DNA of 6,182 nt from Rickettsiales bacterium (lineage in GTDB: Bacteria > Pseudomonadota > Alphaproteobacteria > Rickettsiales > JALZUV01). A program made the translations under genes and the position numbers. How positions within the stretch are numbered: the stretch's first letter is position 1; each line of letters opens with the position of its first letter. The notes under the pieces are model-generated. The model saw only the letters and a program-made list of their open reading frames with translations. It had not been told where the DNA came from and did not search any database. Shown here piece after piece: positions 1 through 5,497 of this stretch. Where the stretch lies: the NCBI GenBank assembly GCA_023301245.1, contig JALZUV010000205.1:1-6182 (forward strand), written 5' to 3'.

Positions 1-807
1 AAACACACTGCCATTGGTCGGCACCTTACCCTTCTTTTTGATATCCTTGGGGGTGATCCGCACTAGCGCGTCATCTTCAAACTCGCCAAAGGCATTAAAG
101 GCCTGATCAGCTAGTAAGTTTCTGTCTGCTAGAAATAAAATCCTCGGGCTTCGTCTACCATCTCTCTTCAGATTCCACTTTGCCTGAAATAGCTTCCAGC
201 AAATATGAAATGCTGTAGCTGTCTTACCGGTGCCAGTGGCCATCGTGAGCAAGATTCTATTCTGCTTAGCTGCGATGGCATCTAGCGTCTTCTCAATCGC
301 CACATGCTGGAAATATCTCGGTAAATACTGCCCTTTAAAAAGAGCAAAAGGCACCGCCTCAAAGCGTGTTTTCCAGTCTGCTATTTCCTTTTTATAAGCC
401 TCCTTAGGTGCTGGGAAGGTCATCTCCCAGAGTTCATCTGGGGTGGGGTAGCTATCCACATCTCCCTCAGATCCTTCCTGCATATCAATGCCATAGATCT
501 TCAGGCCATTAGTGGCATAGGCATAGCGGATATTAAGCCGCTCGGCATAGTCTTTCGCCTGCCCCACACCCTCAGTATAGTTTAGACTCTGATCCTTAGC
601 CTCGATGACGGCTAAGCGCTTATTCTTATACTCCAGCACGTAGTCAGCCTTCAGCGCAGACTTGCGGCGACCTCCTCCGACTAGTCGCCCATCTGTGATT
701 TTGAGCGCAGTTTGCTCCACCCTAATGCGACTCCCTACCACTACTCCCCAGCCAGCTGCTCTCAGAGCTGGGTCGATATGGTCGAGTCTGGTCTGGGCTT
801 CGTTCAT
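1..807 (-). CDS. hsdR: Type I restriction enzyme subunit R (HsdR), N-terminal part, cut by the window edge
   Basis: This is the motor and nuclease subunit of a type I R-M complex; it translocates DNA by ATP hydrolysis and cleaves it away from the recognition site. 269 codons are visible, and the C-terminal part (rest of the helicase and HsdM-binding region) lies left of base 1. Residues about 1-130 form the HsdR N-terminal nuclease domain, with the PD-(D/E)xK pattern at D55 and E69-A-K71. Residues about 155 onward begin the SF2 helicase: a QYLPRYFQ segment precedes Walker A ATGTGKT at 190-196, and an ILFLADRNLLADQA motif (Ia region) follows. Start: the ATG at 807-805 is the only ATG after an in-frame TAA just upstream. 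No Shine-Dalgarno sequence precedes it. The gene is separated from its partner hsdS by about 4.7 kb of other defence genes, which is unusual. I am confident of the family; no frameshift is seen in the visible part. Confidence 0.95.
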   Translation of the reverse strand, partial: MNEAQTRLDHIDPALRAAGWGVVVGSRIRVEQTALKITDGRLVGGGRRKSALKADYVLEYKNKRLAVIEAKDQSLNYTEGVGQAKDYAERLNIRYAYATNGLKIYGIDMQEGSEGDVDSYPTPDELWEMTFPAPKEAYKKEIADWKTRFEAVPFALFKGQYLPRYFQHVAIEKTLDAIAAKQNRILLTMATGTGKTATAFHICWKLFQAKWNLKRDGRRSPRILFLADRNLLADQAFNAFGEFEDDALVRITPKDIKKKGKVPTNGSVF

Positions 808-853
808 TAATGATTTAAAGGAGGCTAGGCCTAAGCATTATGAATGTCACTCT

Positions 854-882
854 TATTTAAGGGTTCATCTCTGAGCATTCAA
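854..882 (-). promoter_or_regulatory. Candidate sigma70-like promoter for hsdR
   Basis: On the minus strand, TTGAAT (882-877) is followed by 17 bases and then TAAATA (859-854). This lies about 47 bases before the hsdR start codon. The -35 element matches TTGACA at four of six positions, but the -10 is poor, so the call is weak. If real, it would let hsdR be expressed separately from hsdS and the intervening genes. Confidence 0.22.
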
Positions 883-888
883 AATAAA

Positions 889-916
889 TTGATTTTCGTT
901 TAAAAAATGATATATT
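889..916 (+). promoter_or_regulatory. Candidate sigma70-like promoter for the Xre-ImmA/PemK operon
   Basis: TTGATT at 889-894 and TATATT at 911-916 are separated by 16 bases, about 50 bases before the ATG at 967. A second possible -10, TATAAA, lies at 917-922 but gives a long 22-base spacer. The surroundings are very AT-rich, so chance matches are likely. Type II TA operons are usually repressed by their own HTH antitoxin here, but no clear operator symmetry is visible. Confidence 0.3.
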
Positions 917-966
917 TATAAAGTAACACTTGATTTTATTTCTTGTTCCCATAACCACAAGCTTCT

Positions 967-2163
967 ATGTCGGCCGTTTCCCCCCATAAACTTAAAAGTT
1001 CCAGATTGAGAAACAACTGGACTCTTCGAGAGCTTTCAGAGCTCTTGACGCAGAAGGGGCATAAGATTAGCTCAGCTGCTTTGAGCCAATTCGAAAAAGG
1101 AGATACTTCTCCTAAGGCTTCTACGCTGAGAGCTCTGGCAGCAGCTTTTAAACTCAGGCCATCTGAGCTAATGGAATCTGATTTTAAATTAGACTTCATC
1201 GGATTCCGATCTCTATCCTCCCTTTCAAAGAGTAAAAAAACGGTGATCAAAGCTCGCATGTCTGAGCATGCTGAGAAAAGAGAAAAGCTGTGCTCATACT
1301 CAGGTATCCAGAGGAAGCCTTGGTCACTTACCAAATCAAAAATCAGTGTCGTAGAGCAAGCCGATGAAATTGCGCTACAAATTAGAAATCAATGGAACCT
1401 AGGCATCGACGCGATCCAAAACCTCTCCGACGCTATTGAGTCGAATGGAGGGGAGGTCATCGAGCTTCAGGATGATGAAAGATATAGTGGCCTCTCAGCG
1501 ATTGGTAATAACGGCATCCCTTATCTAGCCATACAACAGAGAGAGAATGACGGCGCGCGCCAGAGAATGGATCTCGCCCATGAGTTAGCACATCTTGTTT
1601 TTGATACTAGCTCACCAGTGGATGAAGAAGATTTTGCGAAACGCTTTGCGGGTGTGTTTTTATTACCGCGAGACGTTGTGATTAGTGAGCTTGGCAGTAA
1701 TCGTAGGGACTTAAGTTTTTCAGAACTCAAGAGTCTGAAGAAAAAATACGGGGTCTCCATCCAAGGGTGGATCAGACGAGCGAAAGATTGTGCAATCATT
1801 TCTGACGCCACCTACACACGGCTACAAAAAAGGCTGAGTTCGCTAGGTTACCGTAAAGATGAAGGTCAGCCCTATATCTCTCCTGAATTGATTGACCGTG
1901 ATACTCGCCTAGCAGCGCGCTGCGTCACCGAGCGCACTCTGAGTATCGAAGACGCCTCGACTCTCGCCGGTATTTCTCCTGCCATCCTAGATGACAGCTA
2001 CATGACTAATGACAAAACAATCTCTAAAGCACCAAAGCTTGGCCTGCTCTCACGTGAAGAACGTAGAGCCTTAGCTAAAAAAGGAGCTGCACTCACTGCA
2101 CTAGCCTATCAAGAATCTCCAGAGGATCTTGTTTCCGATCTTGCCGAACTCATCGAAGACTAA
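967..2163 (+). CDS. Xre-family HTH / ImmA-IrrE-type (COG2856) zinc metallopeptidase fusion, probable antitoxin
   Basis: This 398-residue protein has a DNA-binding and a peptidase half. Residues about 8-70 are an Xre/Cro-type helix-turn-helix, with the typical 'ALSQFEKGDTSPKASTLRALA' type core at about 38-58. Residues about 130-300 are an ImmA/IrrE-like domain: the zinc motif HELAH is at 205-209, and an E-x-x-A-x-x-F-A segment beginning at E221 should give the third zinc ligand, followed by the usual FLLPRD. Residues about 315-345 resemble the short helix-turn-helix-like tail of COG2856 proteins, and about 350-398 is a charged helical tail with an acidic end. The ATG at 967 is the first after an in-frame TAA at 952-954; no Shine-Dalgarno is seen. 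The stop codon overlaps the next start by one base, so the toxin is probably translationally coupled. Xre-COG2856 proteins are known or predicted as antitoxins and as phage or mobile-element regulators. The antitoxin role here is inferred from the toxin neighbour. Confidence 0.9.
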   Translation: MSAVSPHKLKSSRLRNNWTLRELSELLTQKGHKISSAALSQFEKGDTSPKASTLRALAAAFKLRPSELMESDFKLDFIGFRSLSSLSKSKKTVIKARMSEHAEKREKLCSYSGIQRKPWSLTKSKISVVEQADEIALQIRNQWNLGIDAIQNLSDAIESNGGEVIELQDDERYSGLSAIGNNGIPYLAIQQRENDGARQRMDLAHELAHLVFDTSSPVDEEDFAKRFAGVFLLPRDVVISELGSNRRDLSFSELKSLKKKYGVSIQGWIRRAKDCAIISDATYTRLQKRLSSLGYRKDEGQPYISPELIDRDTRLAARCVTERTLSIEDASTLAGISPAILDDSYMTNDKTISKAPKLGLLSREERRALAKKGAALTALAYQESPEDLVSDLAELIED

Positions 2164-2534
2164 TGGCCTCCATCAACCCACAGAGAGCCGAAATATGGCA
2201 GATTAACTTTGACCCTCAAGTAGGCTCAGAGATTAAGAAAGAAAGACCTGCTATCATTTTAGATGCAGGAGACTCTACCCTAGATATCCGTATCGCCGTC
2301 CCTATCACTGCTTGGAAAGAGCATAGAGATGAGCAAAACCCCTTTAAGGTCTATATTCAGCCCACTGCAGAGAACGGTCTAGATAAGGAATGCGCTGCTG
2401 ATGTCTACCAGATCAAAAGCCTTTCACTTGATCGATTTGTTCGAAAAAGAGGCCACGTTTCACAAGGCAAGGCTGACGAGGTAGCAGATGCTGTTGGTTT
2501 ACTGATTGATATCCCGCCTGTAGCTGAAGGCTAA
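2163..2534 (+). CDS. PemK/MazF-family endoribonuclease toxin
   Basis: This 123-residue protein is of usual or slightly long length for the family. MazF/PemK toxins are dimeric sequence-specific mRNA interferases of type II TA systems that stop translation when freed from the antitoxin. The N-terminus has the family signature: RAEIWQINFDPQVGSEIKK at residues 8-26, then R28-P-A. R28 and T49 (in VPITAWKEH) align with the Arg and Thr catalytic residues known from MazF, so the toxin looks intact. A later 'QIKSLSLDRF' stretch, about residues 83-92, matches the typical 'Q.k.l...Rl' segment. The ATG overlaps the antitoxin's TAA by one base (TAATG), with no independent ribosome-binding site. What differs from textbook MazEF is the partner: a 398-residue Xre-peptidase rather than a small AbrB- or RHH-type antitoxin. 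RNA cleavage specificity cannot be read from the sequence. Confidence 0.93.
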   Translation: MASINPQRAEIWQINFDPQVGSEIKKERPAIILDAGDSTLDIRIAVPITAWKEHRDEQNPFKVYIQPTAENGLDKECAADVYQIKSLSLDRFVRKRGHVSQGKADEVADAVGLLIDIPPVAEG

Positions 2535-2736
2535 GCTAGTCTATGACTTGTTAAAATTTGGGCAGAAAGAAAAACGATATCGTCCTGTTCATTATAAGCA
2601 TAGATACTCGCAGGTGCTCATCATTGCCTCGATAGATATACGGAAAGTTAAAGCTTTATTTGATGTGCGCATGGTTCATCTCACCTACCTAGACTTTCAT
2701 GGTCAGCGATTTAGTCAATAATACCAAGTTTGTAGG
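2535..2736. other. Convergent intergenic region with a weak open frame
   Basis: These 202 bases lie between the toxin's end (plus) and the ABC ATPase's end (minus). No strong stem plus T-run is visible for either direction. There is a 10-bp palindrome, ACGATATCGT, at 2574-2583, which is too short to call functional. A plus-strand frame stays open from just after TAG at 2521 to TAA at 2719-2721, about 65 codons. It starts only with CTG (2524) or TTG (2548), has no ribosome-binding site, and gives a basic peptide I do not recognise. It could be a gene remnant or chance, as a 65-codon open frame is not rare at this base composition. Confidence 0.45.
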
Positions 2737-4437
2737 CTACACCTTAAAAAGTTTTTCATGCTGAGATAGCTCCACAGCTGTATATTTCGTAATGTCTATT
2801 TCACTTGGGATTTTGTCCTTTAGGATGGGCGCTATATACTGACAATTGATGCTAGGCACTAGTTCTTCTAATATTTTAATAATTTGCCTATCATCAACAT
2901 TCTCGATCTGGTCATGCATGATAAAGTTGAAATGAGGAATCTTCAACTTTTCAGCAAACTCAATATAAGCGAGATCAAAGGCTGTTATGTGGCCTTTCTT
3001 TTCACCAGTTCCAGGATTGGAGCTGACACCAAGCATCTCGAATTGAAGAGTCTTTAGATCTTCACCTTTTTTATCCTTTTCAGAGCGAACCAACATATAT
3101 TGTTGTTCGTAGAGGGCTTGAGAGATACGCTTTAGTATTGCATTAAAAGTTCCTAGATTTTCTGAGATCTGTGTATTTAGCGATTTAGCCTGTTCGCTAA
3201 ATGTTTCCAGCTTTTCGTTAAGTTCTGCTAGGTCAGCGAGGCAAGTTTCCCAGATACGTTCTTGTTCACTAAGCTTAGCATGACGCTCAGTAAGCTGATT
3301 GAGTTCAGCATTGATTTTTTCGAGAGCTTCTAGGGTTTTATCCTTCTGGAGTAACTTTTGATACTGGGAAGCTTGTTGTTCTAGATCAGTCAGCTTCACC
3401 TTGAGGTCACGCTCCTCTTTCACAAGGCTAGGTAGCTCTTTGGTGATGAACTCGAGCTTATTTTCTATCATTTGGTTGTGAAAGTGGACACTTTCCTCAA
3501 ATGTTTTCTTTAGCTGCGGGATGAGTAACTTAGCTTCAGCGTAGAGGGCTTGAACATCAGTGATTGCAACCTTCGATATATCACTTTCTAGGCTTTCTCT
3601 GCTATCCTCTATCAGATCTTTACGTAATGTGACAGAGCCTAACTTAGTTGCCACGCGATTCATCTCAGATTTTATGGAATCGAAGGAATCCAGTTGTTGT
3701 TGGTAGTCTGAGGTGAGATCTAAACCACGCTTTTTCACATCTAGCTCCTCCATCGTTGAGCGCAGTATAGGAAGGAGCTGAAATTCGCTCAGGTTGAATT
3801 GCTTAGAGAGCTGAGACTTATAGTTTTCCTGCTTTCGCTGAGCTTCGCTAGCCTTTGCGTAAGCATCTCCATCACCACTGTGGACACCGAACTGAAACTG
3901 GTAGAGAGTTTCATATTCAATACCACTAGTGTAGGGGCTCAACACTTTGAGAATATGGTTGAGCTTATTTTTTTCGTCTCGAATATTTTTTGCAACGAGC
4001 TGCCTAATAGTGGGTTTGTCTTCAGTGTGTCGAAATACTAATTCTGCTAACTTCGGGCCAAATTCTTTATCCGTGTAAGTGTCACCATTGATCTTTTGTA
4101 TCTTATTTGGGCGTTTTAGAAAGTTACGTTCAATGGTGATTTTGGGAGCGGCCTCAGAGTCTAAATTTTTTGCTAAAACAAGAGTGATTAGGACGCTTTC
4201 ATCGACTAGAAAATCTTTGATAGCAGACTCTGTCTTAAATTCAGGATCAGTGTAAATATTTTTGCCACTACTCCCGAGGCAATAATCCACGAGCCGCAAA
4301 ATTGTAGTCTTGCCAACATTGTTACCAGATTCGTTTTCTCCATCAGAATTGTCCACAATAAGATTCACTCCCTTGTGAAATTTAATATGGCGAATTTCTC
4401 CGTCCGCTCCTGAGATGTTGAGGCCTTTTAGAAACAT
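2737..4437 (-). CDS. ABC-3C system ATPase, DUF2326-type SMC/RecN-like coiled-coil protein
   Basis: This 566-residue protein has the architecture of SMC/Rad50-like ABC ATPases. The N-terminal lobe carries Walker A GNNVGKTT at 38-45, followed by a 'RLVDYCLGSS' stretch typical of the DUF2326 group. Residues about 190-430 are rich in E, K, L and Q with heptad character, a long two-part coiled coil. The C-terminal lobe has a glycine-rich GTGEKKGHITAFDLAY segment (476-490 region) in the position of the ABC signature, then the Walker B-like FNFIMHDQ with D509 and a downstream DDRQ. A glutamine follows D509 where many ABC ATPases have the catalytic glutamate. In ABC-3C systems this subunit is predicted to sense a DNA or nucleoprotein state and control the effector. 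Its ATG at 4437 overlaps the middle-component gene by 10 bases, and no Shine-Dalgarno is present, so translational coupling is likely. Complete; no frameshift. Confidence 0.9.
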   Translation of the reverse strand: MFLKGLNISGADGEIRHIKFHKGVNLIVDNSDGENESGNNVGKTTILRLVDYCLGSSGKNIYTDPEFKTESAIKDFLVDESVLITLVLAKNLDSEAAPKITIERNFLKRPNKIQKINGDTYTDKEFGPKLAELVFRHTEDKPTIRQLVAKNIRDEKNKLNHILKVLSPYTSGIEYETLYQFQFGVHSGDGDAYAKASEAQRKQENYKSQLSKQFNLSEFQLLPILRSTMEELDVKKRGLDLTSDYQQQLDSFDSIKSEMNRVATKLGSVTLRKDLIEDSRESLESDISKVAITDVQALYAEAKLLIPQLKKTFEESVHFHNQMIENKLEFITKELPSLVKEERDLKVKLTDLEQQASQYQKLLQKDKTLEALEKINAELNQLTERHAKLSEQERIWETCLADLAELNEKLETFSEQAKSLNTQISENLGTFNAILKRISQALYEQQYMLVRSEKDKKGEDLKTLQFEMLGVSSNPGTGEKKGHITAFDLAYIEFAEKLKIPHFNFIMHDQIENVDDRQIIKILEELVPSINCQYIAPILKDKIPSEIDITKYTAVELSQHEKLFKV

Positions 4438-4658
4438 TGGGTGAGGTTCTTGTCGTTAAGTTCGATGGCTTCGATGAGATAGAGCCAATTCATAGCCATG
4501 GTAAAGGCGTGGTAAGTCACCTTCTCATGCTGGTTGATATTTTCAAATACATCGAGAAGCTCAATTTTCTCTGATGAGCTTTCTTTAAGTGCAGCAAGAA
4601 TCAATGAGCCAATGTAGTAGGCTTGCTTTTCAGGTTTGATGTCTTGGTTTACAATCAT
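4428..4658 (-). CDS. ABC-3C middle component (small winged-helix-like protein, MC6-like)
   Basis: This is a small 76-residue protein between the effector and the ATPase, the defining position of the ABC-3C middle component. It starts with a short IKPEKQAYYIGSLIL segment (7-21), then has a helical 'LLDVFENINQ' part and a conserved-looking 'FTMAMNWLYLIEAIEL' helix-strand (about 52-67). That ending resembles the F-x-x-A-L-D-x-L-Y-L-L-G-x-I pattern I associate with middle component 6 proteins. It has no catalytic motifs and no signal peptide, so it should be a cytoplasmic adaptor that links the ATPase to the HNH protein. Its start overlaps the upstream stop (ATGA) and its end overlaps the ATPase start by 10 bases. 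Unlike its neighbours it has a strong Shine-Dalgarno, GGAGGAG. Family assignment rests on position plus short motifs. Confidence 0.8.
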   Translation of the reverse strand: MIVNQDIKPEKQAYYIGSLILAALKESSSEKIELLDVFENINQHEKVTYHAFTMAMNWLYLIEAIELNDKNLTQCF

Positions 4659-5437
4659 GCTTCAGGCTCCTCCAGTATTTTGCAACGCATAAAGGCATCG
4701 ACCATGATGATCTTCACGCACCATTCTAGTTGCTCGCTATATGCTAACTGAGTTTCATTGCCGAGCTTCTCTATTATTTTAGATTCAACATTATCCCAGA
4801 GATCGTCAGAGTTGATAGATGGGCGTTGGCTGGCGAGATAAAGGTCATTGATCGCTTCTAGAAGAGAGGATTTTTGAGCTGGTTCTAACTCATTGTAAAG
4901 AGCTTCAACACTGTGATAATAGACAGAGTATTTCTTAATAATTCCGTAGTGGCGGCTGAGCTCATTGAATTCGATCTTTGCGTCAATCTTAAAGGGGTGT
5001 GTTTGCGTTGCAGGTTTAGGCTCAGTCTGTAAAGTGATGAGGTTCCGGACTATTTGAGCAAGGAGGCGTGGAGATTTTGCTGAAAAGAGTGCCTCCCGTG
5101 ACGCCTCAAACCAGTTCTCATGTGCCTGTTTCATTGCCTTCAGTTGGGTAACTGAGTAGAGGGGCTTTCCATTAGCATCTTTTTCGTCGATGATGCCGTG
5201 ATGGTTTTTACACAGAAGCATCAAATTTGGATAATCATTCCTTTGCTTGTCTGTGATAGTTGAGTCAGAGTTGTAACGAGCGCCTTCTGGATTTAACGCT
5301 TCAATGTGGCAGATCTCAGAAATATTCACGGACTCACGACCAAGCAACAACTCTTGACAGTCAGAATGACTGCACGTGTTGCCAGCAAGACTGTATAGCC
5401 TCTTCAGTGTTAAATCTTTATAATTTCTTGATGCCAT
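4655..5437 (-). CDS. ABC-3C effector: HNH endonuclease with C-terminal ABC-3C-type domain
   Basis: This 260-residue protein begins with an HNH (treble-clef, beta-beta-alpha-metal) nuclease at about residues 10-85. C22 and C27, together with C76 and H79, look like the structural zinc ligands. The catalytic H-N-H set is probably H44 (in ICHIEA), N71 (in YPNLMLLC) and H80. The 'RYNSD...RNDYPNLMLLCKNHH' layout is typical of HNH proteins in defence loci. Residues about 125-260 are mainly helical with no motif I recognise; by position this is the C-terminal domain that docks onto the ABC-3C partners. The expected role is DNA cleavage licensed by the DUF2326 ATPase; the target is unknown. It is first gene of the three-gene operon, with a 4-base overlap into the middle component. 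The ATG at 5437 has no Shine-Dalgarno and lies 14 bases after a perfect inverted repeat. Catalytic residues are intact. Confidence 0.88.
   Translation of the reverse strand: MASRNYKDLTLKRLYSLAGNTCSHSDCQELLLGRESVNISEICHIEALNPEGARYNSDSTITDKQRNDYPNLMLLCKNHHGIIDEKDANGKPLYSVTQLKAMKQAHENWFEASREALFSAKSPRLLAQIVRNLITLQTEPKPATQTHPFKIDAKIEFNELSRHYGIIKKYSVYYHSVEALYNELEPAQKSSLLEAINDLYLASQRPSINSDDLWDNVESKIIEKLGNETQLAYSEQLEWCVKIIMVDAFMRCKILEEPEA
4667..4673 (-). promoter_or_regulatory. Strong Shine-Dalgarno for the ABC-3C middle component
   Basis: GGAGGAG on the minus strand lies 8 bases before the ATG at 4658-4656, inside the 3' end of the HNH gene. It is the best ribosome-binding site before an annotated start in the window and supports the ATGA-overlapping start. 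It suggests that the small adaptor is made at higher rate than, or independently of, the HNH protein. Confidence 0.8.
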
Positions 5438-5451
5438 GAAGTATGGGGCGA

Positions 5452-5487
5452 ACTTGTATTAACAAATATTAGGTTGTTAATACAAGT
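5452..5487. repeat. Perfect 14-bp inverted repeat with 8-base loop upstream of the ABC-3C operon
   Basis: ACTTGTATTAACAA at 5452-5465 is exactly complementary to TTGTTAATACAAGT at 5474-5487, with the loop ATATTAGG between. It occupies most of the 60-bp gap between the hsdS stop codon and the HNH start. In minus-strand RNA it would form a 14-bp hairpin ending 14 bases before the HNH ATG. It has no following T-run, so it is not a standard terminator. Two readings remain: an operator for a dimeric regulator over the ABC-3C promoter (AT-rich, with TAATAT/TAATAC -10-like hexamers inside), or an RNA hairpin that limits read-through or translation. The symmetry is seen directly; the function is inferred. 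Confidence 0.9.
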
Positions 5488-5497
5488 CGAAAGAACT

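Larger units (their letters stand above)
808..966. other. Divergent intergenic region between hsdR and the Xre-peptidase gene
   Basis: This 159-bp, AT-rich stretch separates the outward-reading hsdR (minus) and the Xre-ImmA gene (plus). It holds no credible gene: the reading frames are short, and the best minus-strand ATG upstream of hsdR is closed by a stop after a few codons. It must contain the promoter of the plus-strand toxin-antitoxin operon and may contain one for hsdR. Candidate promoter elements for both directions are listed separately. An Xre-type operator would be expected here, but I see no long perfect inverted repeat that would mark it. Confidence 0.7.

Noticed and set aside
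662..874. 70-residue plus-strand open frame antisense to hsdR
   Set aside because: It overlaps the well-supported HsdR N-terminus on the other strand, has low-complexity composition and no recognisable motif.
936..1334. 132-residue minus-strand open frame
   Set aside because: It is antisense to the Xre HTH coding region, whose motifs are clear; no family features are visible.
1521..1811. 96-residue minus-strand open frame
   Set aside because: It is a shadow of the HELAH peptidase region on the plus strand.
2731..2741. Small palindrome TGTAG-G-CTACA at the end of the ABC ATPase gene as a terminator
   Set aside because: The stem is only 5 bp, it includes the stop codon, and no T-run follows in the direction of transcription.
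3799..4041. 80-residue plus-strand hydrophobic open frame that could pass for a small membrane protein
   Set aside because: It is antisense to the DUF2326 ATPase; the hydrophobic look is what the complement of a charged coding stretch gives.
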